From Sandaracinus amylolyticus (lineage in GTDB: Bacteria; Myxococcota_A; Polyangia; Polyangiales; Sandaracinaceae), in NCBI RefSeq assembly GCF_000737325.1, contig NZ_CP011125.1, forward strand, positions 3,720,001-3,784,000: a stretch of DNA of 64,000 nucleotides. The letters are read 5' to 3'. Below the pieces are notes generated by a model. It saw only the letters and a list, made by a program, of their open reading frames with translations. It was not told the origin of the DNA and made no database searches. Numbering within the stretch: the first letter of the stretch is position 1; each line of letters begins with the position of its first letter. The position numbers and the translations under genes were made by a program. Positions 43,616-52,355 of the stretch are shown here, piece after piece.

Positions 43616-45294
43616 GCCGCCTTCTCTCGCTACTGCTTCTGATCCCGCTCTTCGGAGCGCTCGTGATCGCGTTCATGCCGCGCCAGTGGCTGAACGGGAT
43701 CCGCCGCGCGAGCATCTTCTTCATGCTCGTCGAGCTGTTCGTCTCGACGTGGCTGCTCGACGGCGACTACTCGACCGGCGCGTACCAGTTCGTCGAGCGT
43801 CAGGAGTGGATCCCGAGCTTCGGCATCCACTACGAGCTCGGCGTCGACGGCATCTCTCTGTGGCTGCTCCTGCTGACCACGTTGCTGACGCCGATCGCGC
43901 TCTGGGTCTCGTGGGGCTCGGTCTCGACGAAGATCAAGGAGTACGCGGTCAGCTTCCTGCTGCTCGAAGTGGGCATGATCGGCGCGTTCGTCGCGCTCGA
44001 CCTGTTCCTCTTCTACGTGTTCTGGGAGCTGATGCTGATCCCGATGTACCTGATCATCGGGATCTGGGGCGGGAAGGACCGCATCTACGCCGCGGTCAAG
44101 TTCTTCCTCTACACGTTCGTCGGCTCGCTGCTGATGCTCGTCGCGATCCTCTACGTCGCGACGCGCTACCACCAGCTCGCGCTCGAGGCGGGGCTGCCCG
44201 CCGAGATGCAGTGGTCGTTCTCGCTCGAGCACCTGCGCCACGTGGTGCTGACGTTCGACGAGCAGATCTGGCTGTTCGCCGCGTTCGCGCTCGCGTTCGC
44301 GATCAAGGTCCCGATGTTCCCGCTCCACACCTGGCTGCCGGACGCGCACGTCCAGGCGCCGACGGGCGGCTCGGTGATCCTGGCGGCGGTGCTCCTGAAG
44401 CTCGGCGGCTACGGCTTCCTGCGCTTCGCGATGCCGCTCTTCCCGTACGCGTCGCACTGGGTCGGGCCGAGCCTCGCGGTGTTCGCGGTGATCGGCATCG
44501 TCTACGGCGCGATCTGCGCGTGGGTGCAGCGCGACGTGAAGAAGCTCGTCGCGTACTCCTCGGTGAGCCACCTCGGCTTCGTGATGCTCGGCATCTTCGC
44601 GATGACGACGGGCAGCGTGAGCGGCGCGGTGCTGCAGATGATCGCGCACGGCGTGTCGACCGGCGCGCTCTTCATCCTCGTCGGCGTCGTCTACGACCGT
44701 CGGCACACGCGCGACCTCGCCGACTTCGGCGGCCTCGCGAAGGTGATGCCCTGGTACGCGGTGTTCTTCGTGATCATCACGATGAGCTCGGTCGGTCTGC
44801 CCGGGACCAACGGCTTCATCGGCGAGTTCATGATCCTGAGCGGCACGTTCGTGTCGGATCAGCTCTCGGTCTGGGAGAAGCTCTTCGCGTTCTTCGCGGC
44901 GACCGGCGTGATCCTCGCGGCCGTCTACATGCTCCACGCGGTCCTCAAGATGTTCTGGGGCCCGGTGGACAAGAAGGACAACGAGGGCCTGCCCGACGTG
45001 AACCGTCGCGAGGTGATCGCGCTCGTGCCGCTCGTCATCGCGGTGTTCTGGATGGGCCTCTTCCCGAGCACGATGCTCGACTCGATCGAGCCGACCGTCG
45101 ACCAGATGATCACGGAGTACAACGCGCGCTGGAACGCCGACTGGCGCGACGACTCGCCGCGCCTGATCCCGTTCCCCGAGCTCGCGCCGGCCGAAGGCGA
45201 GGGCGCGGAGGGCGAGGCTGCGCCCGAGGGTGAAGCGGCGGAAGCGCCGAGCGTCGACACCGTGCGTGTGGCCGCTGTCGGAGGTGCGCGATGA
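43612..45294 (+). CDS. nuoM: NADH-quinone oxidoreductase subunit M
   Basis: 560 residues, ATG in an ATGA overlap. Antiporter-like subunit: DLFLFYVFWELMLIPMYLIIG (Glu in TM5), FPLHTWLPDAHVQAPTGGSVILA (TM7-8 Lys/His region), KKLVAYSSVSHLGFVMLG. Fourteen or so membrane segments. The C-terminal ~55 residues are an added acidic/Pro-rich tail (EGEGAEGEAAPEGEAAEAP). Confidence 0.97.
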   Translation: MSRLLSLLLLIPLFGALVIAFMPRQWLNGIRRASIFFMLVELFVSTWLLDGDYSTGAYQFVERQEWIPSFGIHYELGVDGISLWLLLLTTLLTPIALWVSWGSVSTKIKEYAVSFLLLEVGMIGAFVALDLFLFYVFWELMLIPMYLIIGIWGGKDRIYAAVKFFLYTFVGSLLMLVAILYVATRYHQLALEAGLPAEMQWSFSLEHLRHVVLTFDEQIWLFAAFALAFAIKVPMFPLHTWLPDAHVQAPTGGSVILAAVLLKLGGYGFLRFAMPLFPYASHWVGPSLAVFAVIGIVYGAICAWVQRDVKKLVAYSSVSHLGFVMLGIFAMTTGSVSGAVLQMIAHGVSTGALFILVGVVYDRRHTRDLADFGGLAKVMPWYAVFFVIITMSSVGLPGTNGFIGEFMILSGTFVSDQLSVWEKLFAFFAATGVILAAVYMLHAVLKMFWGPVDKKDNEGLPDVNRREVIALVPLVIAVFWMGLFPSTMLDSIEPTVDQMITEYNARWNADWRDDSPRLIPFPELAPAEGEGAEGEAAPEGEAAEAPSVDTVRVAAVGGAR

Positions 45295-46799
45295 TCGAGT
45301 TCTTCGGACCGGTGGTCCCGCTCCTGCCGCTGCTCTTCGTCGCGCTCGCAGGGCTCGCGCTCATGGTGGTCGACGCGTTCGTGAAGACGGGCGCGGAGCT
45401 CGCGATGGGCACCTTCGTGATCCTCGCGCTGGGCGCGGGGCTCGCGCTCGGCCTGTGGGACGTGCCGGTGACCGCGGAGAGCGCGGCGCTGCTCGGCCGC
45501 TGGGCGGCGGCGGACAAGCTCGCGCTCTTCATCGACGTCGCGGTGTGCGGCGGCGCGGCGCTCGCGGCGCTGCTCGCGGGCGGCTACCTGCGCGAGCACG
45601 GCCTCGAGCGCGGTGAGTTCTACGTCATCCTGATCTTCAGCACGTTCGGCGCGATGGCCCTCGGCCGCTCGAACGACGTGCTCACGCTCTTCGTCGCGCT
45701 CGAGACGCTCTCGCTCGGTGCGTACGGCATGGTGGCGTTCCGCCGCCAGAGCCCGCGCGCGGCCGAGGGCGCGATGAAGTACTTCCTGCTCGGCAGCTTC
45801 GCGTCGGCGATCCTGCTCTACGGCTCGGCGCTGATCTACGGCGCGACCGGGCACACCGACTTCCCGAGCATCGCGGCGGCGGTCGAGGCGGGCGACGCGG
45901 ACCTGCCGCTGACGCTCGTGGCGATGGCGCTCCTGCTCGTCGGCCTCGCGTTCAAGGTGAGCGCGGTGCCGTTCCACATGTGGACGCCCGACGCGTACGA
46001 GGGCGCGGTCACCCCCGCGACGACGTTCATGGCGGTCGCGGTGAAGGCGGCGGTCGTGGGCGTGCTCATCCGCGTGTTCTTCGTCGCGTTCGGCGACGAC
46101 ATGCTCACCGCGGACGCGGCTGGCTGGCCGCCGGCGATCGCAGGCCTCGCGGCGATCACGATGATCGTCGGCAACCTCGCGGCGATCGTGCAGAAGAGCG
46201 TCAAGCGCATGCTCGCGTACTCGTCGATCGCGCACGCGGGGTACATCCTCGTCGGCGTCGCGGCGGCGGGCGTGACCGGCGAAGGCCGCGGCTGGGACGA
46301 GGGCGCGCTCTCGTCGGTCCTCTACTACGTGCTCGCGTACACCGTCTCGAACGTGCTCGCGTTCGGCTCGCTCATCTGGGCCGGCTCGCGCGGCAAGGAA
46401 GCGGTGAGCTACGAAGATCTCGCCGGGCTCGGCCGCCGTCATCCGATCGTCGCCGTGCCCTTCGTGCTCGGCGTGCTCTCGCTGATGGGCTTCCCGCCGA
46501 CCGCGGGGTTCTTCGGCAAGTACTACGTGCTCCAGGCCGCCGTCGCCGCGGGTGGCGGCATGGTGTGGCTCGCGGTGCTCCTCGTGCTCACGAGCGCGAT
46601 CGGCGCGTACTACTACCTGCGCGTCATCGTCTTCCTGTTCATGAAGCAGCCCGAGCCGGGCGCGCCCGTCGCGGTGCCGATGCGCTCGTGGTACGTCGCG
46701 GCGGCGCTCGTGCTCTCGGGGTACTTCGTGCTGCGCATGGGCATCGCGCCCGGCGCGTACCTGGACCTCGCGCTCCAGGCGGCGCAGAACCTCGGTTGA
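45291..46799 (+). CDS. nuoN: NADH-quinone oxidoreductase subunit N
   Basis: 502 residues in an ATGA overlap. Antiporter-like subunit: LFVALETLSLGAYGMVAF (Glu in TM5), KVSAVPFHMWTPDAYEGAVTPATTF, KRMLAYSSIAHAGYILVG, and GFPPTAGFFGKYYVLQAAV. Fourteen membrane segments. Last nuo gene; its TGA overlaps the ATG of the lipoprotein gene by one base. Confidence 0.97.
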   Translation: MIEFFGPVVPLLPLLFVALAGLALMVVDAFVKTGAELAMGTFVILALGAGLALGLWDVPVTAESAALLGRWAAADKLALFIDVAVCGGAALAALLAGGYLREHGLERGEFYVILIFSTFGAMALGRSNDVLTLFVALETLSLGAYGMVAFRRQSPRAAEGAMKYFLLGSFASAILLYGSALIYGATGHTDFPSIAAAVEAGDADLPLTLVAMALLLVGLAFKVSAVPFHMWTPDAYEGAVTPATTFMAVAVKAAVVGVLIRVFFVAFGDDMLTADAAGWPPAIAGLAAITMIVGNLAAIVQKSVKRMLAYSSIAHAGYILVGVAAAGVTGEGRGWDEGALSSVLYYVLAYTVSNVLAFGSLIWAGSRGKEAVSYEDLAGLGRRHPIVAVPFVLGVLSLMGFPPTAGFFGKYYVLQAAVAAGGGMVWLAVLLVLTSAIGAYYYLRVIVFLFMKQPEPGAPVAVPMRSWYVAAALVLSGYFVLRMGIAPGAYLDLALQAAQNLG

Positions 46800-47647
46800 T
46801 GACGAAGAAGATCGCGCTCGCGCTGCTGCTGTTCGCGTCGCTGGGCGGCTGCCAGTGCGGCGGCGAGCGCGAGCCCGAGGAGCCTTCGACCGAGACCGAG
46901 CCCTCGACCGGCTCGTACGGCGACACGCCGACCGGGATCGTCGAAGGCATCGTGCGCCTCGCGGATAGCACCGAGCTCCCGACGTACCCGCAGAACCCGC
47001 TGGTCGTGCCGGGGCGCACCGCGATCCCCGAGGGCTGCACGCCGCCGCGCGAGATCGATCGCACGCCGGTCGTGGTCGCCGACGAGACGGGCGGCCTCGC
47101 GGGGCTGTCGATCGTGGGCACCGGCACCGATGACGAGCGCTGGCCCACGCGCCCGCCGGTCACGCACGAGATCACGATCCGTGACTGCCGCATCCAGCCG
47201 TCGATCGTCGTGGCGACGCGCGGCGATCAGGTGCGGCTCTCGAACGACACCGACTATCCGTTCTTCCCCGAGCTCGGCGAGGGCGTGCTCCAGGCGCTCC
47301 TCCGCGCGGAGCCGCGGATGATCACGCTCGACCAAGGCGGCGTGCGGACCATCCAGTGCGGCTTCGCCGCGCCCTGCGGGCGCATGGAGCTCATCACGCT
47401 CTATCACCCGGTGCACACGGTCTCGCAGCCGAACGGCCGGTTCCGCCTCGAGATCCCGTCGGGCCAGGACGTGCGCATCACCGCGTGGCACCCGCTCTTC
47501 CACGAGGCGCACGTGACGACGCGCGTCGAGCCCGGCGAGACACGCCAGGTCGAGCTCACGATCCGCCCGTCGCCGATGGTCGCGCCGCCGACGGAGCCGC
47601 GCGGCGAGCCCGCGGACGTCGCACCGCAGCCGAACGTCCCGTTCTGA
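46799..47647 (+). CDS. Lipoprotein downstream of nuoN, carboxypeptidase-regulatory-like
   Basis: 282 residues from ATG 46799. Lipobox LFASLGGC (Cys18). Middle region: GIVEGIVRLADSTELP and VRLSNDTDYPFFP, and GRFRLEIPSGQDVRITAWHPLFHEAHVTTRVEPGETRQVEL, which read as beta-sandwich units of the carboxypeptidase-regulatory type or plastocyanin-like fold. His and Cys residues are scattered but no copper-site pattern is clear. The tight coupling with nuoN suggests co-expression with complex I. Confidence 0.75.
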   Translation: MTKKIALALLLFASLGGCQCGGEREPEEPSTETEPSTGSYGDTPTGIVEGIVRLADSTELPTYPQNPLVVPGRTAIPEGCTPPREIDRTPVVVADETGGLAGLSIVGTGTDDERWPTRPPVTHEITIRDCRIQPSIVVATRGDQVRLSNDTDYPFFPELGEGVLQALLRAEPRMITLDQGGVRTIQCGFAAPCGRMELITLYHPVHTVSQPNGRFRLEIPSGQDVRITAWHPLFHEAHVTTRVEPGETRQVELTIRPSPMVAPPTEPRGEPADVAPQPNVPF

Positions 47648-47671
47648 AGAAGCAGCGCGCGGGAAGCTCAG

Positions 47672-48601
47672 TCAGTCGGTCGCGCCGAGGCGCTTCGGGA
47701 CCGACACGCGATCGCCGTCGCGCACCGCGACCACGTCGCCCTCGGGCCACACGCTCTTCGCCTCTTCGACGAAGGGCTTGGTCGACCCGTAGCGCTGCGA
47801 GAAGTGCGTGAGCACGAGCCGCCGCGCGCCCGCCTCGCGCGCGATGATGCCCGCCTGCTTCGCGGTGAGGTGCCCGTGCGCGCGCGCTTCGCGCTCCTCG
47901 CTCGAGAGATACGTGGACTCGCAGAGCACGAGGTCCGCGCCGCGCGCGAGCTCGATCGCCGAGTCGCACATGCGGGTGTCCATGATCATCGCGAAGCCCT
48001 GGCCGGGCTTGAACAGGCTCACGTCGTCGAGCTTCACGATGCGCCCGTCGATCTCGATCGAGCCGTCGCGGATGAGCTGCTTGATCGCGGGGCCCTTCAC
48101 GCCCGCGGCGGCGAGCTTCTCGGGCAGCATCGTGCGCCCGTCGCGCTCCTGCAGGCGATACCCGAAGCACTCGACGCCGTGGTCGAGCCGACGCGCCGTG
48201 ATCGTCAGCTTGTCGGTCTCGTGGATCACGCCCTCGCCGCGGATCGGACGCGGCGCGACCTTGCCGACCTCGTGATAGATCGACGCGTAGCGCATGCGCT
48301 CGTAGAAGACCTGCCCCGACGCCGGAAAGTGCACGTCGATCTCGTGCGGGACGCGATCGAGGCTGATGCGCTGGTGGAGCCCGGCGAGCCCGAGGCAGTG
48401 ATCGCCGTGGAAGTGCGTGACGAGGATGCGCGTCACCTGCGTGACCGTCACCTCGGCGTAGATCATCTGCCGCTGCGTGCCCTCGCCGGGATCGAAGAGG
48501 AGCCCTTCCTCGTCCCAGCGGAGCAGGTAGCCGTTGTGGTTCCGATAGCGGGTCGGAACCTGGCTCGAGGTGCCGAGGACGATGAGCTCGCGGGCGGACA
48601 T
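47672..48601 (-). CDS. rnz: Ribonuclease Z
   Basis: 309 residues from ATG 48601. Metallo-beta-lactamase fold: LIVLGTSSQVPTRYRNHNGYLL, FDPGEGTQRQM, THFHGDHCLGLAGL (H63-x-H-x-D-H, zinc ligands), and LTHFSQRY near the end. tRNA 3' endonuclease that matures tRNA 3' ends. Length is usual for a short-form RNase Z. Convergent with the lipoprotein gene, divergent from the Bax inhibitor-1-like gene. Confidence 0.95.
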   Translation of the reverse strand: MSARELIVLGTSSQVPTRYRNHNGYLLRWDEEGLLFDPGEGTQRQMIYAEVTVTQVTRILVTHFHGDHCLGLAGLHQRISLDRVPHEIDVHFPASGQVFYERMRYASIYHEVGKVAPRPIRGEGVIHETDKLTITARRLDHGVECFGYRLQERDGRTMLPEKLAAAGVKGPAIKQLIRDGSIEIDGRIVKLDDVSLFKPGQGFAMIMDTRMCDSAIELARGADLVLCESTYLSSEEREARAHGHLTAKQAGIIAREAGARRLVLTHFSQRYGSTKPFVEEAKSVWPEGDVVAVRDGDRVSVPKRLGATD

Positions 48602-48746
48602 CGGGTGCTTCGCGGGGCGCCTTTGGTGACACCCGAGCGTCTCACGCGCAAGGACGCGGCGTGCTCCGCTTGACCGCTCCGGGAACACGCTCGAAGCTCT
48701 GCGCGTAGAACTCGGGCCTCGATCCGAGGCGGAGGCGCAGGGCGTC

Positions 48747-49460
48747 ATGCAACAGAGCTTCGACGGTTACGCAGGTGGGTTCACGGCGGCGCAGGCGTCC
48801 GTCGAGGATCGCGCAGGGTTCATCTTCCGCACGTACGTGCACCTCGTCGGCGCGATCTTCGCGTTCGTGTTCCTCGAGGCCGCGCTGTTCATGACGGGCA
48901 TCGCGCAGATGGTCTCGGAGACCATCCTGGGCACCGGCCGCTTCGGCTGGCTCGCGGTGCTCGGCGGCTTCATCGCGGTGAGCTGGATCGCCGACCGCTG
49001 GGCCCGCAGCGACGCCGGGCAGGCGATGCAGTACGCGGGGCTCGGCCTCTACGTCGTCGCGGAGGCAGTGATCTTCATGCCGCTTCTCTACATCGCGACG
49101 CTCATCGATCCCTCGGCGATCCCGACCGCGGGCCTCGTGACGCTCGTGCTCTTCGGCGGGCTCACCGGCATCGTGTTCCTCACGCGCCACGACTTCTCGT
49201 TCCTGCGCGGAATCCTCGGCGTCGCGGCGCTCGGCGCGTTCGGCGTGATCATCTGCAGCGCGCTCTTCGGGTTCACGCTCGGCGTGCTCTTCTCGGGCGC
49301 GATGGTCGTGCTCGCGGGCGGCTACATCCTCTACTACACGTCGAACGTGCTGCATCACTACCGCGTCGATCAGCACGTCGCGGCGGCGCTGGCGCTCTTC
49401 TCGTCGGTGGCGCTGCTCTTCTGGTACGTGCTCCGGATCTTCCTCGCCTCGCGGCGCTGA
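48747..49460 (+). CDS. Bax inhibitor-1/YccA family membrane protein
   Basis: 237 residues with seven predicted membrane segments. Typical start (ASVEDRAGFIFRTYVHLVGAI), central GLYVVAEAVIFMPLLY, and the end GYILYYTSNVLHHYRVDQHVAAALALFSSVALLFWYVL, which matches the last conserved part of the BI-1/YccA family (usual 'l.Y.Ts.il......d...aal.ly.d.v.lF...L'). Function in bacteria is poorly known (possible pH-dependent calcium leak). Followed by a hairpin at 49484-49520. Confidence 0.9.
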   Translation: MQQSFDGYAGGFTAAQASVEDRAGFIFRTYVHLVGAIFAFVFLEAALFMTGIAQMVSETILGTGRFGWLAVLGGFIAVSWIADRWARSDAGQAMQYAGLGLYVVAEAVIFMPLLYIATLIDPSAIPTAGLVTLVLFGGLTGIVFLTRHDFSFLRGILGVAALGAFGVIICSALFGFTLGVLFSGAMVVLAGGYILYYTSNVLHHYRVDQHVAAALALFSSVALLFWYVLRIFLASRR

Positions 49461-49483
49461 TTCTCGCGGCGGCGTCACCCCAC

Positions 49484-49520
49484 GACGGGCCTCGATCCGC
49501 ACTGCGGATCGGGGCCCGTC
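49484..49520 (+). terminator. Strong hairpin after the Bax inhibitor-1-like gene
   Basis: 17-pair stem with one G-U (arms GACGGGCCTCGATCCGC and GCGGATCGGGGCCCGTC), loop ACT. No T run follows, so termination is probable but not certain. Confidence 0.5.
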
Positions 49521-49594
49521 GCGTTCCGTCGCGAGACGATTCGTGAACGACCCCCGTTGACGAATCGTTGGATTTGCAACGATGCTTCGCGCCC

Positions 49595-50701
49595 GTGAAG
49601 TGGCTTATCCTCTTGGCGTGCGTCGCGGTCGTCGGGTGTGGGAGCCCCTCGGGTGACCCACCCGACGCCAGCGTCGAGCGCGACGCCGGGCCCGTCGAGG
49701 TCGGCGACCCGCTCACCTGGGCGCTCGACGAGGCGGGCCCGTTCCGCGTCGGCTACCAGCGCTTCGAGCACACGTATCGTCCGGACGGCCTCGACGCCGA
49801 CCGCACCATCGCGGTGCACGTCTGGTACCCCACGCTCGACACCAGCGGCGCGCCCGCGATGTACGGCGGCCTCGTGCGCGACCGCGACGTGCTCACCGAC
49901 GCGACGCCCGCCGAGCCTGCGCACGCGTCGGGCCGCTACCCGGTGCACGTCTACTCGCACGGCCACCGCGGCTTCGCGGGGGTCAGCGCGTTCCTGCACC
50001 GTCGGCTCGCGTCGCACGGGTGGATCACGATCGCGCCCGATCACACCGGCAACACGCTGCTCGACAACGTCGATCCCCGGCCCGTCGCGCTCTACTACCT
50101 GCGCTCGCTCGACGTGCGCGCCGCGGTCGACGCGTTCGTCGCGCGCGACGAGCTCGACGCCGACACCGATCACCTGCTGCTCAGCGGGCACAGCTTCGGC
50201 ACGCACACCGCGTGGGCGAGCGCGGGCGCGACGTTCGACGTCGATCGCATCGAGAGCGAGAGCTGCACGACCGAGACGCCGTGCACCGAGGAGCAGCTCG
50301 ACGTGTTCCGCGCCGGCGTGCGCGACCCGCGCATCGTCGCCGCGGTGCCGATGGCGGGCATCGTGTCGAGCGACTGGTTCGGCGAGACCGGCCACACGAC
50401 GGTCTCGATCCCGCTGCTCGCGATGACGGGCAGCGCCGACGCGAACACGATGTCGGGCGCCGAGGTGCAATTCGAGCGCGCGAGCGCGCTCGCGGACTTC
50501 ACGTGGATCGACGTCGAGGGGGCGTGCCACGAGTTCTTCGGGCTCGGGTGCGACGATCCGGCGGGCGAGCAGGAGCGCGTCGTCGCGACGTACGTGCTCG
50601 CGCTCGGTCGACGTCACGTGCTCGGCGATCAGAGCGTCACGGCGGTGCTCGAGGGGACGAGCGCGGTGTCGGACCGCGTGACGCTGCGACGGGGGGAGTG
50701 A
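49595..50701 (+). CDS. Lipoprotein alpha/beta hydrolase (PAF-acetylhydrolase-like)
   Basis: 368 residues from GTG 49595, chosen because it gives a clean lipoprotein signal (KWLILLACVAVVGCGS); the frame is open to TTG 49568. Asp/Gly/Pro linker, then HVWYPT, VYSHGHRGFAG, nucleophile LLSGHSFGTHTA (G-x-S-x-G) and CHEFFGL with the possible catalytic His. Resembles dienelactone-hydrolase/PAF-acetylhydrolase-like secreted enzymes. First of a four-gene run with a DUF1592/DUF1552 pair, one base apart. Confidence 0.85.
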   Translation: MKWLILLACVAVVGCGSPSGDPPDASVERDAGPVEVGDPLTWALDEAGPFRVGYQRFEHTYRPDGLDADRTIAVHVWYPTLDTSGAPAMYGGLVRDRDVLTDATPAEPAHASGRYPVHVYSHGHRGFAGVSAFLHRRLASHGWITIAPDHTGNTLLDNVDPRPVALYYLRSLDVRAAVDAFVARDELDADTDHLLLSGHSFGTHTAWASAGATFDVDRIESESCTTETPCTEEQLDVFRAGVRDPRIVAAVPMAGIVSSDWFGETGHTTVSIPLLAMTGSADANTMSGAEVQFERASALADFTWIDVEGACHEFFGLGCDDPAGEQERVVATYVLALGRRHVLGDQSVTAVLEGTSAVSDRVTLRRGE

Positions 50702-50702
50702 C

Positions 50703-52355
50703 ATGCAGCGCCTGGACTGGAGGAAGAGCGCGCTGGTCGCGCTCGCGGTGCTCGCGATGGGATGCGCAGGCGACGACGAGCTGGAGCCCGCGGGGCCCTC
50801 GCGCTCGTTCGTGCAGCCGTTCGACCCAGGGCCGCGCGTGATGCAGCGCCTCACGCGCGCGCAGTACGTCAACGCGGTGCGCGATCTCTTCGGCGAGGAC
50901 GTCGTCGTGGTCGCGAGCGCGCTCGAGCCGGACGCGGTGCGCGACGGCTTCTTCGCGATCGGTGCGGCGCAGACGAGCGTCTCGTCGCGCGGCGTCGAGC
51001 AGTACGAGCGCGCTGCGTACCAGATCGCCTCGCAGGTCCTCGCGCCCGAGCGACGCGAGCGCATCGTGTCGTGCGCGCCGAGCGCGGCAGCCGACGAGAC
51101 GTGCGCGCGCGAAGTGCTCGCACCGCTCGCGCAGCGCGCGTGGCGTCGTCCGGTGATCGACGAAGAGCTCACTGCGCTGGTCGGCGTCGCCGTCGAGGCC
51201 GCGACGGTGCTCGAGGACTTCCACGCCGGCCTCGAGTACGCGCTCGCGGCGATCCTCCAGTCGCCCGACTTCCTCTATCGACCGCAGACCGGCGTGATCG
51301 ACGAGGGGGACCCGTCGCGCGGAACGCTCGACGCGTACGAGCTCGCGACACGCCTCTCGTTCTTCTTCTGGAACACGATCCCCGACGACGCGCTGCTCGC
51401 CGCCGCGCAGTCGGGCGCGCTCGACGATCCCGAAGGGCTCGACGCGGAGATCGATCGCCTGCTCGAGTCGCCGCGTGCGCGCGCGGGCATCCGCGCGTTC
51501 GCCGACGACTGGCTGCAGCTCGGCGCGCTCGAGGATCTCTCGAAGGACCCGATGGTGTTCACCGCAGCGAGCCCGGATCTCGGTCCCGCCGCGCGCGAAG
51601 GAACGCTCCGCACGATCGAGCACTTCGTCTTCGATCTCGACGGCGACTACCGCGACCTCATGACGACGCGCGAGACCTTCGTCGATCGTCGCCTCGCCGC
51701 GCTCTACGTGGTGCGCGCGCCGGCGAGCGAAGGCTTCGGCCTCGTCGAGCTCCCCGAGAGCTCGGCGCGTCGCGGCTTGCTCGGACAGGCGAGCATCCTC
51801 GCGATGTGGGCGCATCCGGTCTCGACCTCGCCCACGCTGCGCGGCCGCTTCGTCCGCGAGGCGCTGCTCTGTCAGCAGGTGCTGCCGCCGCCGGTCGGGG
51901 TGGACACCGCGATCCCCGAGCCTTCGGCCGACGCGCGCACGCTGCGCGAGCGCCTCGCCTCGCATCGCGAGAACGAGTTCTGCGCGGGCTGTCACGCGCA
52001 GCTCGATCCGATCGGCCTCGGCCTCGAGCAGTTCGACGGAGTCGGTCGCTTCCGCACGCGCGACGAGGACGTGCCGATCGACGCGAGCGGCGAGCTCGAC
52101 GGAGTCGCCTTCGCCGATGCGTCGGAGCTCGCGCTCGCGCTGCGCGGCCATCCCGCGCTCGTGCCCTGCTTCGTCGATCGCATGATGACGTACGCGGGCG
52201 GCCACGTGCTCACCGATGGCGAGGACGCCGCGCACCAGGCGCTCACGATCGAGCTCGCGCGCGAGGGCTATCGCGTGCGCGGCCTGATGCGCGCGATCGC
52301 GCGCCACCCGTTCTTCCGTGGGGTCTCGATGGTCAGCGAGGAGGGCACGCCGTGA
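50703..52355 (+). CDS. DUF1592 domain-containing lipoprotein with CxxCH motif
   Basis: 550 residues. Lipoprotein signal LAVLAMGCAG. DUF1587/1592/1588/1585 order seen: RLTRAQYVNAVRDLFG (N-terminal), RAWRRPVIDEEL, YELATRLSFFFWNTIPDDAL (DUF1592), GLLGQASILAMWAHPVSTSPTLRGRFV (DUF1588) and FCAGCHAQLDPIGLGLEQFD with the CAGCH cytochrome c-like site. Exported protein of unknown role, found with DUF1552 proteins in Myxococcota and Planctomycetota. Its stop overlaps the next GTG. Confidence 0.9.
   Translation: MQRLDWRKSALVALAVLAMGCAGDDELEPAGPSRSFVQPFDPGPRVMQRLTRAQYVNAVRDLFGEDVVVVASALEPDAVRDGFFAIGAAQTSVSSRGVEQYERAAYQIASQVLAPERRERIVSCAPSAAADETCAREVLAPLAQRAWRRPVIDEELTALVGVAVEAATVLEDFHAGLEYALAAILQSPDFLYRPQTGVIDEGDPSRGTLDAYELATRLSFFFWNTIPDDALLAAAQSGALDDPEGLDAEIDRLLESPRARAGIRAFADDWLQLGALEDLSKDPMVFTAASPDLGPAAREGTLRTIEHFVFDLDGDYRDLMTTRETFVDRRLAALYVVRAPASEGFGLVELPESSARRGLLGQASILAMWAHPVSTSPTLRGRFVREALLCQQVLPPPVGVDTAIPEPSADARTLRERLASHRENEFCAGCHAQLDPIGLGLEQFDGVGRFRTRDEDVPIDASGELDGVAFADASELALALRGHPALVPCFVDRMMTYAGGHVLTDGEDAAHQALTIELAREGYRVRGLMRAIARHPFFRGVSMVSEEGTP

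Noticed and set aside
49484-49520. Certain rho-independent terminator.
   Set aside because: The stem is strong but no T run follows on either side; listed as a probable terminator only.
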